A stretch of 64,000 nucleotides of DNA, from positions 434,001-498,000 of the forward strand of contig NC_018632.1 of the NCBI RefSeq assembly GCF_000172635.2, written 5' to 3'. Positions 38,013 through 46,955 of the stretch are shown one piece after another. Under the pieces are notes generated by a model. It worked only from the letters and a program-made list of their open reading frames with translations. It ran no database searches and was not told where the DNA came from. How positions within the stretch are numbered: the first letter of the stretch is position 1; each line of letters begins with the position of its first letter. The translations under genes and the position numbers were made by a program. The stretch comes from Alteromonas macleodii ATCC 27126. Its GTDB lineage: Bacteria > Pseudomonadota > Gammaproteobacteria > Enterobacterales > Alteromonadaceae.

Positions 38013-40829
38013 TTGAAAATTGGCAGTATTTCATTTTCTTTTTCATGGTCTCTGGCCCTTCAAGCACTACTTGTATGTGTGTTAGGTGCGGGTCTTAATG
38101 CTCTCAACCCACCCTTTGATAGTACAGGGATAGCTACATTTGGTATAGGTGCGGCAGTCTACGCTTCACTTCGGTTTTCTCCTTTTATTTCCATTCCTAT
38201 TGCACTTGTTGTCAGCCTTCCCTTATGGCTTAACGACGGGAGCATAGTTGGAAAGGAAAGCCTTACTCTACTGCCCATCGTGCTTAGCTTTTTTGGCTAT
38301 AACAAGTCGCTTAAACAGGTGATAAAAGTAGGCGCAGGCTTTTGGTCTATTGTCTTTCTGCCCATTCTTGTTTTAGAGCATTCTCTTTATGATGGCGATA
38401 ACGCAAATATGCTGTTTTCGGGTGTGCTGGTCACCTGGGTAAGCGGTGTATTTGGTCTTGTAACCGGACACTTTTCGTATTTGGCAGTCCACGGGCTTAA
38501 GCGACAAACATCAAGTAAGTCCGAGCGGGTTACGCTGCATTTTCTTTTTGGGTACTTCTTTTCCGGTTGCTTCTTCGTTGCTTCCATGGCAGTAATTTAT
38601 TTGTCGGTAAGTCTGTTTCAAAAACAGCAAGAAAGACAAATTCACAGTTACATGTCGCAGCGGGTGAATGTGCTGGAGTTCCAACTTTCGAATTTTATTC
38701 AGCAACACCAAAGTGCCATTATTAGTGCAGCGCAAGTGTTGTCTAGCGAGGTATCAAACAGCGATTTCGATAATGCAGCGGTGACAAATTTGCGGGTGTT
38801 GGCATCGCACAATCCAGAATTTTTGACCTTCCTCATTGCAGATGACAATGGCGATCTTACCCACGCTTACCCGCCTAGCCTGTTGGATAAGGCAAGACAA
38901 AGCGGCTTGTCAAATGTGGCTTACAGGCCGTATTTCTTTGAAGTCATGCAGACAGGTAAACCATTCCTTTCAAATGTATTTCAAGGCCGAGGTTTTGGTA
39001 ACGATCCAATTGTAGCCTTGTCAGCCCCTATTACAGATGCAGATGGCACTCCAAAAGGTATTGTAGAGGGCTCTTTATCGTTAAAGAGCTTTTCTGCTAT
39101 TGATAACTTAAGCTTGGGTGGTTTTTTGATGCTCATTGAGGATCAAAAAGGCGAAGTTATCTATGCATCTAAAGGCCTGAAGATGAAGCCACTCACTAAA
39201 GCACCTTTTTATATTTGTGAACCTGATTGTGCTGTTGAGGTGGAGAACGGGCCTCAGGGGAAAACATGGTTGAGGTTAGCGAAAGATATGCCTTTTGCTA
39301 GCTGGAAAGTTAGCTATTACTTCGACAAACGACTGCTAATGGCATCAATGAGTAATTATTTGCTAAAAGACTTGCTGCTGCTATTGGCATTATCTGCATT
39401 TGGAACATTCACCGGGTACGTAGTTGCAAAAATGGTCGGCGCGCCTATTCGTCGCCTTGTTCGCTATATTGCCGAATTCGACCCCACACAAAAAGAAGGT
39501 GTTAAAGCACCACAAAGGGCACTGCACATTCAAGAGCTCTCGTCGCTAAGCGATGAGTTCGTGAGTTTAGAAGCCCGATTGCTCGATGCATTTGAAGAGC
39601 TAAAGGTTGCAAGAGAAGTAGAGCAAAGCCTGAATGTCGAGCTAGGGGAATTGAATCAGTCTTTGGAAAAGCGCATAGAAGAGAAAACCGAGCACCTTGC
39701 GTTAGCGCTTAAAGAAGCGGAAGCCGCGAATGTGGCGAAAACGCAGTTTCTCGCCAACATGAGTCACGAGATTAGAACGCCAATGAATGGCATTATTGGC
39801 TCATGTGAATTGATGCTCGAGAACGAGTTGCCGGAAAATGTTTCGGCTAGAGCCAAAACAATTTCACGCTCTGCTAGCAATTTACTTATCATCCTGGACA
39901 GTATCTTAGATTGGTCGAAGATTGAATCGGGTAAAATGCTTACCGATATTCAAAGCTGTGCCATTCGCGAGTTACTTGAAGCTTCTTGTGACCTCTACCG
40001 TCACGCTGCGCAAGTAAAAGGGTACGATATTGCTTTGTATATTAATCAGGGCGTACCTAACGCACTGAACATTGATGCAGGGAAGGTGAGTCAAATCATC
40101 AATAACTTACTTAGTAACGCGATTAAGTTCACCAGTGATGGTGTCGTGACGGTTAACGTCAGCTATGCCCACCAAGGACTTAAAATTTCGGTTAGCGATA
40201 CGGGAATAGGCATTGCTCCCAACAAACTACGCCTTATTTTTGATAAGTTTGAGCAAGCCGATCCGTCCACCACTCGAAATTTTGGTGGCACAGGATTAGG
40301 TTTGGCCATTTCTAAAGGTTTGGTTGAGCTTCTTGGTGGAGAGCTTTATGTTGAAAGTGAACTGGGTAAAGGAACAAGCTTCACCTTCCACATTCCTGCC
40401 ACAGTAAGTGAAGAAAAAGAGCATGCAGAAAATGAGGTGATTCCGTCATTACCTGATGGATTACGGGTTTTATTGGCTGAAGACAACGACATTAATGCTG
40501 AAATCGTCATGGACATGCTCAAATCGTCCAACATCAAATGTATTAGAACGAAAAACGGGCAAGATGCTGTTAAGGCCGAGAAGAGGCACGATTTCGACGT
40601 AATTTTAATGGATTGCCAAATGCCGATCATGGATGGTCATACAGCATCGAAACTTATTCGAAGTGAAGGCAGGAATAAGGACACGGTCAGGATCATCGCC
40701 TTAACCGCCAATGCGTTTATCGAAGACAAAAATGCCTGCTTAGAAGCAGGCATGAATGCGCATTTAAGTAAGCCTATTCGAAAGCAGGTTCTATTTGACT
40801 GTATTGCCCGTGAACTTGCTAGCGTTTGA
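38013..40829 (+). CDS. hybrid sensor histidine kinase/response regulator with multi-helix N-terminus
   Basis: A 938-residue membrane kinase. Residues 1 to about 205 hold six to eight helices of MASE1-like character. Residues about 215-430 form an extracytoplasmic Cache-like sensor (LSSEVSNSDFDNAAVTNLRVLASHNPEFLTFLIADDNGD). A further helix and HAMP-like linker with a coiled coil follow. HisKA is FLANMSHEIRTPMNG (His near residue 585); the ATPase domain has NLLSNAIKF, DTGIGIAPNKL and GTGLGLAIS. The receiver begins RVLLAEDNDINAEIV, with the phospho-acceptor Asp in VILMDCQMPIMDG (about 867). The start is TTG with GGAGA six bases upstream; an ATG five bases earlier is out of frame. Its last 39 bases overlap nhaA on the other strand. 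The signal and output are unknown. Confidence 0.9.
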   Translation: MKIGSISFSFSWSLALQALLVCVLGAGLNALNPPFDSTGIATFGIGAAVYASLRFSPFISIPIALVVSLPLWLNDGSIVGKESLTLLPIVLSFFGYNKSLKQVIKVGAGFWSIVFLPILVLEHSLYDGDNANMLFSGVLVTWVSGVFGLVTGHFSYLAVHGLKRQTSSKSERVTLHFLFGYFFSGCFFVASMAVIYLSVSLFQKQQERQIHSYMSQRVNVLEFQLSNFIQQHQSAIISAAQVLSSEVSNSDFDNAAVTNLRVLASHNPEFLTFLIADDNGDLTHAYPPSLLDKARQSGLSNVAYRPYFFEVMQTGKPFLSNVFQGRGFGNDPIVALSAPITDADGTPKGIVEGSLSLKSFSAIDNLSLGGFLMLIEDQKGEVIYASKGLKMKPLTKAPFYICEPDCAVEVENGPQGKTWLRLAKDMPFASWKVSYYFDKRLLMASMSNYLLKDLLLLLALSAFGTFTGYVVAKMVGAPIRRLVRYIAEFDPTQKEGVKAPQRALHIQELSSLSDEFVSLEARLLDAFEELKVAREVEQSLNVELGELNQSLEKRIEEKTEHLALALKEAEAANVAKTQFLANMSHEIRTPMNGIIGSCELMLENELPENVSARAKTISRSASNLLIILDSILDWSKIESGKMLTDIQSCAIRELLEASCDLYRHAAQVKGYDIALYINQGVPNALNIDAGKVSQIINNLLSNAIKFTSDGVVTVNVSYAHQGLKISVSDTGIGIAPNKLRLIFDKFEQADPSTTRNFGGTGLGLAISKGLVELLGGELYVESELGKGTSFTFHIPATVSEEKEHAENEVIPSLPDGLRVLLAEDNDINAEIVMDMLKSSNIKCIRTKNGQDAVKAEKRHDFDVILMDCQMPIMDGHTASKLIRSEGRNKDTVRIIALTANAFIEDKNACLEAGMNAHLSKPIRKQVLFDCIARELASV

Positions 40830-42068
40830 GGCTACATCAGTGTTATCGCTCGGCGCTTCGCTAACGAATCGCAGTACAATATACCCTAAGCACGCCGAGA
40901 CAAGAGAGCCGGTTAAAATGCCCACACGCTCGTCAAAAATTTGATTGATACCTGTCTGTGCAAAGGCCAGTCCCCCAATGAATAAGCTCATTGTAAAGCC
41001 AACGCCGCAAAGTAGCGCACAGCCATAGATATGCTTGAAGTTAAGATCCTCTGGTAACTTAGCCAGCTTTAACTTCACCATTAAGTAGCAAAAACCGAAT
41101 ACGCCAATTTGTTTACCCACAACCAAGCCAAGAAAGATCCCAAAGGTAACAGGATGAAAAATACCCTCCGGACTGATGTTACCAAAACTTATGCCGGCGT
41201 TAGCGAAGGCGAATAAAGGTAGGATCGCGAAACTCACCGAGCCATTCAAACCGTGCTCTAGTCGCGTTACCGGAGAATAAGATTCGTCTTTCTCATCCCG
41301 CATAGGAATAAAGCCAGCAAGTACGACACCTGCCAGTGTGGCGTGAACGCCTGACTTCAACATGGCTACCCACAGAATGATTCCCACAAAAACATAAGGC
41401 GGAATATCTACCACATTGCGTTTATTCATTTGCCACAACAGCAATAAACAACCTGCAGCAATATACAGCGCACCCGCGGTAATGTGCTCGGTGTAAAACA
41501 GGGCAATAATTACGATAGCACCGATATCGTCAATAATAGCCAGGGTGACTAAGAAAACTTTCAGGCTCGTAGGTACTCGACTACCTAGTAGCGCCAAAAT
41601 ACCTAACGCAAACGCGATGTCAGTAGCGGCGGGAATTGCCCACCCTGCAATGGCTACGGGGTTGTCCCAGTTGATGCCTACATATATCAAGGCGGGTAGT
41701 GCCATACCACCTACAGCACCCGCTGCGGGTAAAATAATATCTTTGGGATTGGCCAATTCACCTTCGCAGATTTCCCGCTTCAGTTCCAGACCCACGTGAA
41801 AAAAGAACACCGCCATTAACCCGTCGTTAATCCACAGCAATAATGGCTTATCGATAGCCCACGTACCGGCTGATATTTGTACCGGCATACTGATTAAATG
41901 ATCGTAAAGCGTATCTAGGGGAGAATTAGCAATAATGAGCGCAAGAATCGTTGCACCCATTAACAATATGCCGGGAGCGGCTTCGCGATTTAAGAAGTCA
42001 GAGACCACGTCTTGTACTTCTTCTATCACCTCATCAAGTACGTCGGGTTCGTGTTTATCTGTCATCAA
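40791..42068 (-). CDS. nhaA: Na+/H+ antiporter NhaA
   Basis: A 425-residue electrogenic antiporter that exports Na+ or Li+ in exchange for protons, keeping pH and sodium balance in the marine setting. The transport-site residues are conserved: TDIAFALG (Asp133 of E. coli) and LAIIDDIGAIVII (Asp163-Asp164). GVHATLAGVVLAGFIP and LCGVGFTMSLFIGGLAF are also typical. The extra N-terminal part (MMTDKHEPDVLDEVIEEVQDVVSDFLNRE) is acidic and longer than in E. coli NhaA. Its 3' end overlaps the hybrid kinase gene by 39 bases, tail to tail. The upstream region (42069-42343) is shared with divergent purE. Confidence 0.95.
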   Translation of the reverse strand: MMTDKHEPDVLDEVIEEVQDVVSDFLNREAAPGILLMGATILALIIANSPLDTLYDHLISMPVQISAGTWAIDKPLLLWINDGLMAVFFFHVGLELKREICEGELANPKDIILPAAGAVGGMALPALIYVGINWDNPVAIAGWAIPAATDIAFALGILALLGSRVPTSLKVFLVTLAIIDDIGAIVIIALFYTEHITAGALYIAAGCLLLLWQMNKRNVVDIPPYVFVGIILWVAMLKSGVHATLAGVVLAGFIPMRDEKDESYSPVTRLEHGLNGSVSFAILPLFAFANAGISFGNISPEGIFHPVTFGIFLGLVVGKQIGVFGFCYLMVKLKLAKLPEDLNFKHIYGCALLCGVGFTMSLFIGGLAFAQTGINQIFDERVGILTGSLVSACLGYIVLRFVSEAPSDNTDVASNASKFTGNTVK

Positions 42069-42343
42069 TAACCTCTAACGCCCGTTCATGGTCAACGTCG
42101 CAAAATGTGGAAATAAAAGCGTTCGTTAATCCGTGTAGTCAGGCAACTTTTCTACATAAATTAATTATAGTTAATACGACTGACAGCGAAGAGATAGATC
42201 ACCCTTATAAGAGAGTAGCCTCAACAACCCTTAAGCGAGTGGCGCTATAATTGACGCCATTTACGGTGGGATTTTGAACGGTTTTACGCTACAATCGCGG
42301 CCTTTCCAAGGTTGTCCACTTTACCTACCCCGAGGATCTCTAG

Positions 42344-42838
42344 ATGGCAAAAGTCGCGATTGTAATGGGTTCAACTTCAGACTGGCCTACTATGCAGCAG
42401 GCCGCAAAAATGCTGAAGTCGTTTGGTGTTGAATTTGAAGCGAAGGTGGTGTCGGCGCACCGTACACCCAACTTGCTAGTAGAGTTTGCAGAAAGCGCTG
42501 CAGATGAAGGTTTTAGCGCAATCATTGCTGGCGCAGGCGGCGCAGCTCACTTACCGGGTATGATTGCTGCACACACGCATTTACCTGTGTTTGGCTGCCC
42601 GGTTAAATCAAAAGCGCTCAACGGATTAGACTCACTGCTTTCTATCGTTCAAATGCCGAAAGGCGTTGCGGTAGGTACACTGGCAATAGGTGAGGCTGGT
42701 GCAGCAAATGCGGGTCTTCTCGCGGCACAAGTTGTTGCGCTGCAAGACGAAAGCGTACGCAATGCCGTTATCGCTTTTAGAAAATCGCAAACTGATACGG
42801 TACTTGCTTCAAGCAATACGTTGGAGCTAGATGAATGA
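42344..42838 (+). CDS. purE: N5-carboxyaminoimidazole ribonucleotide mutase
   Basis: A 164-residue class I PurE, which moves the carboxyl from N5-CAIR to C4 in purine synthesis. Conserved [17 protein letters not shown], the VSAHRTP loop with catalytic His, [22 protein letters not shown] and [30 protein letters not shown] are all visible. The ATG follows AGGATCTCTAG. It overlaps purK by four bases (ATGA). No clear PurR box was recognised upstream. Confidence 0.97.
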   Translation: MAKVAIVMGSTSDWPTMQQAAKMLKSFGVEFEAKVVSAHRTPNLLVEFAESAADEGFSAIIAGAGGAAHLPGMIAAHTHLPVFGCPVKSKALNGLDSLLSIVQMPKGVAVGTLAIGEAGAANAGLLAAQVVALQDESVRNAVIAFRKSQTDTVLASSNTLELDE

Positions 42839-43971
42839 GAGTAGTCGTTTACGGCGCAGGCCAACTTGCTCAAATGATGTACCTGGCGGGTAGCCCGTTA
42901 GGTATTGACGTTCAAGCTGTGGATGTAAACAACGATACCGTTGTACATCCAGTTAGCAAAACCCCTCTTGAAATCTCACTTGCTCAAGCATTAGAAGGTG
43001 CAGATGCTCTTACCGTAGAATTTGAACATGTACCTGAAAGGCTTCTTGAAGACGCGGCGAAAACAAACAAGTTGATGCCAAATATCGACAGCATTCTCGT
43101 TGGCGCCGATCGCGTACGTGAGAAAAAGCTGCTTGAAAGCATGCAGGTGGCAAATTGTGAGCACCAAATAGTTACCGACCTTGCCCAGTTAGACGATTGC
43201 GTAAAGCAGTTGGGTAGCAAACTTATTCTTAAGGCTAGCCGCGATGGCTATGACGGATATGGTCAATGGCGTCTAAGTGATGAGGCTGACTTACCTGAAC
43301 TAAAAAATGCCCTTCAGGGATTAGATTTGCAGACCGTGCCTTTAGTGGTTGAAAAAATGGTGGCTTTCGACAGAGAGTTGTCATTAATCGGTGTACGCAA
43401 TGCTAATGGCGACGTACGCACCTATCCACTTGCTGAGAATTTGCATCACCAAGGTCAACTTCACGTGTCGGTTGCACCAGCGACTAACGTTGATGATGCA
43501 CTTCAGGCCCAGGCTCACGATATTTTTGTGAAACTTGCTGAGGGTATGAACTACGTCGGTGTGCTGGCTGTGGAACTATTCCAAGTAGGCGACAAGCTAC
43601 TTGTAAACGAACTTGCTCCTCGTGTACATAACTCCGGGCACTGGAGCCAGTCGGGCGCTGTAACCAGCCAGTTTGAAAATCACTTACGTGCAGTCTGTGG
43701 ATTGCCTCTTGGTGACACGTCAGCCATTGGCCCAAGCGCTATGGTCAACATTATTGGTTGCAGCAGCTTCTCGCGCGATTTGCTAAGCATCGATGGTAGT
43801 CATCTTCACTGGTACGGAAAATCTGTTCGTGAAAAGCGCAAGATGGGACACATCAATGTCACCACGAATAGTTATGGAAGCTTGGGTGAAAAGCTCATGG
43901 CATTGAGCAAATATTTACCGCTTGAGTACTTCCCAAAATTAGTTGGTGAAGCAACGCGATTAAAAGGTTGA
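42835..43971 (+). CDS. purK: N5-carboxyaminoimidazole ribonucleotide synthase
   Basis: A 378-residue ATP-grasp enzyme that carboxylates AIR with bicarbonate and ATP to N5-CAIR, the substrate of PurE. N-terminal [16 protein letters not shown], the ATP-grasp lid [36 protein letters not shown], and the metal-binding [17 protein letters not shown] are seen. Translationally coupled to purE. The stop codon TGA (43969-43971) overlaps the -35 element of the following tRNA promoter. Confidence 0.96.
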   Translation: MRVVVYGAGQLAQMMYLAGSPLGIDVQAVDVNNDTVVHPVSKTPLEISLAQALEGADALTVEFEHVPERLLEDAAKTNKLMPNIDSILVGADRVREKKLLESMQVANCEHQIVTDLAQLDDCVKQLGSKLILKASRDGYDGYGQWRLSDEADLPELKNALQGLDLQTVPLVVEKMVAFDRELSLIGVRNANGDVRTYPLAENLHHQGQLHVSVAPATNVDDALQAQAHDIFVKLAEGMNYVGVLAVELFQVGDKLLVNELAPRVHNSGHWSQSGAVTSQFENHLRAVCGLPLGDTSAIGPSAMVNIIGCSSFSRDLLSIDGSHLHWYGKSVREKRKMGHINVTTNSYGSLGEKLMALSKYLPLEYFPKLVGEATRLKG

Positions 43972-43995
43972 CACCCACGCGTTTATCGCTAGAAT
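43968..43995 (+). promoter_or_regulatory. sigma70 promoter of tRNA-Thr
   Basis: A consensus -35 TTGACA and -10 TAGAAT with a 16-base spacer. The -35 overlaps the last codons of purK. The tRNA starts 36 bases after the -10. Confidence 0.75.
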
Positions 43996-44031
43996 ACGCA
44001 TCCGCTGTCTAGGCAGCGGTTTTTAAAGTGT

Positions 44032-44107
<76 letters not shown>

Positions 44108-44173
44108 TTTTTCTTTTTTCCTATGCCAATCTTACGTACACTTGCTTACGAGTATTCATTCGGAGCAGACTGT

Positions 44174-44719
44174 ATGTCATTTTTTTCCAAATCACTTAAA
44201 CCGTTAGTTATCGTAACTGGCTTATTTTCTTTAAGCATGTCTGCGACTATTTACGCGCATGGCAATGACCATGATAACCATCACATGCCAAAAGAGCAGC
44301 ACAAGCACGCCAGTAAGCAATCAGAAGTAATGGTAATGAATGGTTATGCCAGAGCGACCTTTGCTTTGGCAAAAACCGGCGCAGTGTACTTTACTTTGCA
44401 TAATCATGGTGACAGCGATAAAACACTGACGTCTGTTTCAGTATCAAGCGATGTAGCAAGTGAAGCGCAAATCCACACAACGGTGATGGAGGAAGACGTG
44501 ATGAAAATGCGTGAGCTAACTGACGGCGTTATAATAAAAGCGGGCGAAATGGCCTCTTTTGAATCAGGCGGCCGTCATATCATGTTGATGGGGCTGACCA
44601 AAGGATTAGAAGAGGGCAGCGAAGTAGCACTAACCCTCACATTTAGCGATGGGAGTGAACTACCGGTTTTGCTACCTGTTAAAAAAGAAGCGGGCGAAAG
44701 CCACCATCACCACCATTAA
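44174..44719 (+). CDS. PCu(A)C-type periplasmic copper chaperone
   Basis: A 181-residue exported protein of the DUF461/PCu(A)C family, which hands Cu(I) to cytochrome oxidase or other cuproproteins. A signal peptide ends near SATIYA; the mature N-terminus is His-rich (HGNDHDNHHMPKEQHKH). The copper site H...M...HxM is present as EAQIHTTVMEEDVMKM with GGRHIMLMGL. The tail SHHHHH adds another possible metal site. The ATG at 44174 has GGAG eight bases upstream; the frame is open to 44123, but that would place extra residues before the signal peptide. No sco or cox genes lie nearby. Confidence 0.9.
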   Translation: MSFFSKSLKPLVIVTGLFSLSMSATIYAHGNDHDNHHMPKEQHKHASKQSEVMVMNGYARATFALAKTGAVYFTLHNHGDSDKTLTSVSVSSDVASEAQIHTTVMEEDVMKMRELTDGVIIKAGEMASFESGGRHIMLMGLTKGLEEGSEVALTLTFSDGSELPVLLPVKKEAGESHHHHH

Positions 44720-44905
44720 TAGAGTGGCTGAGGCAGAATGTATAAAGTCATCGATTAATGCGATGAATGCAATCAACTAAACCGTTAATCTAAATCAAAA
44801 TTTCTGTAGTACTATTAACTTATATTATTTAAACCAAGATTTTTCAGCGCCGATGAATGGACTGAAGGTAAATCTAAAAAGGGTTTTAACGTTAAGGAGT
44901 GTGAC

Positions 44906-45379
44906 ATGAGCAAGATTGATATTGGTATTTCTGAGAGCGATCGTAACGCAGTAGCAGAAGGTCTTAAAAAGCTATTGGCCGACTCTTACACTTTGTACCT
45001 TCAAACGCATAATTTTCACTGGAATGTAGAAGGTCCGCAGTTCCGTGAATTGCACCTAATGTTCGAAGAGCATTACACAGAGCTTGCCGAAGCGGTAGAC
45101 GAAATTGCAGAGCGTATTCGTACTCTAGGTGTAGCTGCACCGGGCACATATAAGTCGTTCGCTGAGCTTAGTTCAATTGAAGAAGTGGAAGGTGTACCTG
45201 AAGCGACGGAAATGGTGAGATTGTTAACTCACGGTCATGAGCAAGTTGTGAAAACCTGCCGTGAATCGTTAAAGCTAGCGCAAGACGCAGACGATGAGTC
45301 ATCTGCAGCGTTAATTGGCGATCGTATGCGCGTTCATGAAAAAACTGCGTGGATGCTTCGTGCAACATTACCGAAGTAA
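44906..45379 (+). CDS. dps: Dps family DNA-protecting ferritin-like protein
   Basis: A 157-residue dodecamer-forming mini-ferritin that oxidises Fe(II) with peroxide and shields DNA. The ferroxidase site is recognisable: [46 protein letters not shown] carries the His, Asp and Glu ligands. No long basic N-terminal tail is present ([14 protein letters not shown]), so DNA binding as in E. coli Dps is doubtful. AAGGAG lies upstream of the ATG. A terminator follows. Confidence 0.94.
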   Translation: MSKIDIGISESDRNAVAEGLKKLLADSYTLYLQTHNFHWNVEGPQFRELHLMFEEHYTELAEAVDEIAERIRTLGVAAPGTYKSFAELSSIEEVEGVPEATEMVRLLTHGHEQVVKTCRESLKLAQDADDESSAALIGDRMRVHEKTAWMLRATLPK

Positions 45380-45464
45380 ATCGCTACATAAGTGCGGTGA
45401 CAGTGATTTAACATAGGCTTAATCGGCCAGTCACCTTTATCGCATAAGCAAGTAAAATTATTAC

Positions 45465-45494
45465 AAAGGGTACAGCAGCGCTGTGCCCTTTTTT
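45465..45494 (+). terminator. rho-independent terminator after dps
   Basis: A 12-position stem AAAGGGTACAGC/GCTGTGCCCTTT (one T-G pair) with an AGC loop, followed by four more T. It lies about 85 bases after dps. Confidence 0.88.
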
Positions 45495-45525
45495 GTATAC
45501 TGCCTTCCACTAAGAATAATAGAAG

Positions 45526-45558
45526 AAGCCTGTGTGAACGCGCACACGGCTTTTTAAA
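45526..45558 (+). other. hairpin with T-run just before the sugar dehydrogenase gene
   Basis: GAAGCC-T-GTGTG and CACAC-G-GGCTT-like arms flank AACGCG and are followed by TTTTT, directly upstream of the start codon. It could be a second terminator after dps or an attenuator in the leader of the next gene. Confidence 0.5.
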
Positions 45559-45573
45559 ATGAGGCTCCTAGCG

Positions 45574-46755
45574 ATGAAACCATCAACTATTTTAGCTGTA
45601 CCATTCAAACCTGTGAGCGCGCTAGCGCAGTCACTTACTTGTGTATTGGCGCTTACGATCAGCCACTCCGCTTTAGCTCACGGAGATCATAAACATGGCG
45701 AAGCGCATGAAATCACCGACAGCGATATTACCGTAACCACGCTCGCTGAAGGGCTTGTTCATCCTTGGGGAATGGCATTTTTGCCAAATGGCGATCTGCT
45801 AGTTACGGAACGTGAAGGTGGCATTCAGCGTTTATCAAAAGACGGTAAGTTGTCAGGACGTCTAGGTAATGTGCCTAAGGTGGTTGCGCAAAACCAAGGT
45901 GGTATGTTGGACATCGCTATCGACCCGGATTTTGCCAGCAACAACACTATCTACTTCTGTTACAGCAAAGCGAGTGAGGTTGAGGGCAAGCCGGGCAGCA
46001 GTAGCAGTGTTGCAAAGGCTAAGCTTACCGACTCAGGCCTTGAAAATGTTGACGTTATCTTTAGTGCCGACTCAGTTGTCGATAACGGCTTTCACTTTGG
46101 CTGTCGTTTAGCGTTCGATGCTAAAAAGCACTTGTACATCACCATGGGCGACCGCTACAAGTACATGAAAGAAGCGCAGAACACCGATAACCACTTCGGT
46201 AAAATTGCACGCATAAACCGTGACGGCAGCGCAGTAGAAGATAACCCATTCACAGACGGCAAAGCCCCTGAAATATTCAGCTATGGTCACCGCAACGTGC
46301 AAGGCGTTACTATTCATCCTGAAACTGGTGCGGTATGGGCGATGGAGCATGGCCCGAAAGGTGGTGATGAAATCAATATCCTTGAACGCGGTGCAAACTA
46401 CGGTTGGCCTGTGATTACCTATGGTGTTGACTATAGTGGCGACATTATCAGCGACAAAACCCATATGGATGGCATGAAGCAGCCTTGGGTGTATTGGGAC
46501 CCATCAATTGCGCCAAGCGGCCTAACGTTCTACCAAGGTGAAATGTTCAAAGAATGGAACGGGGATGTACTGGTGGGGTCGTTGAAGTTTACTCACCTTC
46601 GTCGCATAAAAGTAGAAGATGGAAAGCCCGCAGAGCAGTTTGAATATGTTCGTGACAATCACGCCCGTATTCGCGACGTTGAAGTTGGCCCAGAAGGTGC
46701 CATTTACTTACTGACCGATGCACCGAACGGCAAAGTATTAAAGCTAACCAAATAG
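45574..46755 (+). CDS. exported PQQ-dependent aldose sugar dehydrogenase family protein
   Basis: A 393-residue six-bladed beta-propeller of the soluble glucose/aldose sugar dehydrogenase family (YliI/Asd type). It has a signal peptide (TCVLALTISHSALA) and a His-rich mature start (HGDHKHGEAHE). Motifs: TTLAEGLVHPWGMAFLPNGDLLVTEREGG, the active-site His in DNGFHFGCRLAFD, SYGHRNVQGVTIHPETG, and EHGPKGGDEINILERGANYGWPVITYG. Members bind PQQ and oxidise aldoses in the periplasm. No PQQ synthesis genes are in the window. The frame starts at an ATG at 45559, but the ATG at 45574 has GAGG ten bases upstream and leads directly into the signal peptide. Confidence 0.9.
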   Translation: MKPSTILAVPFKPVSALAQSLTCVLALTISHSALAHGDHKHGEAHEITDSDITVTTLAEGLVHPWGMAFLPNGDLLVTEREGGIQRLSKDGKLSGRLGNVPKVVAQNQGGMLDIAIDPDFASNNTIYFCYSKASEVEGKPGSSSSVAKAKLTDSGLENVDVIFSADSVVDNGFHFGCRLAFDAKKHLYITMGDRYKYMKEAQNTDNHFGKIARINRDGSAVEDNPFTDGKAPEIFSYGHRNVQGVTIHPETGAVWAMEHGPKGGDEINILERGANYGWPVITYGVDYSGDIISDKTHMDGMKQPWVYWDPSIAPSGLTFYQGEMFKEWNGDVLVGSLKFTHLRRIKVEDGKPAEQFEYVRDNHARIRDVEVGPEGAIYLLTDAPNGKVLKLTK

Positions 46756-46758
46756 CAT

Positions 46759-46862
46759 AATACCAGTCCGCATAGATAAGTGCTCACTCAGAAGGCGCTG
46801 GCAAGCTTCATAGCGAAGCGTGGGAATGCAGGAATGGCTGTTCCCTTTCAAATTCTGGTATA
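46759..46862. repeat. candidate MITE-like/interspersed element with TACCAG ends
   Basis: About 100 non-coding bases bounded by AATACCAG and CTGGTATA inverted ends (46759 and 46862). Nested hairpins lie inside: CTTC-ATAGC-GAAG (about 46806-46818) and GGGAA-n14-TTCCC. There is no ORF. Only one copy is in the window, so repetitiveness is inferred from its form and not shown. Confidence 0.4.
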
Positions 46863-46876
46863 AGACGTAGAATGAG

Positions 46877-46926
46877 AAAAGGCGCCGCTTCATTGTTATT
46901 GTAAAATGAAGTAAGCGCCTTTTTTA
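46877..46926 (+). terminator. terminator between the sugar dehydrogenase and S9 peptidase genes
   Basis: A long imperfect stem: AAAAGGCGC with GCGCCTTTT, then an inner CTTCATT/AATGAAG, followed by a T-run. It lies between convergent genes and the A-rich left arm could act on the minus strand. Confidence 0.82.
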
Positions 46927-46955
46927 TTTATAAGGACATCGGGTCTCGTATTGAC

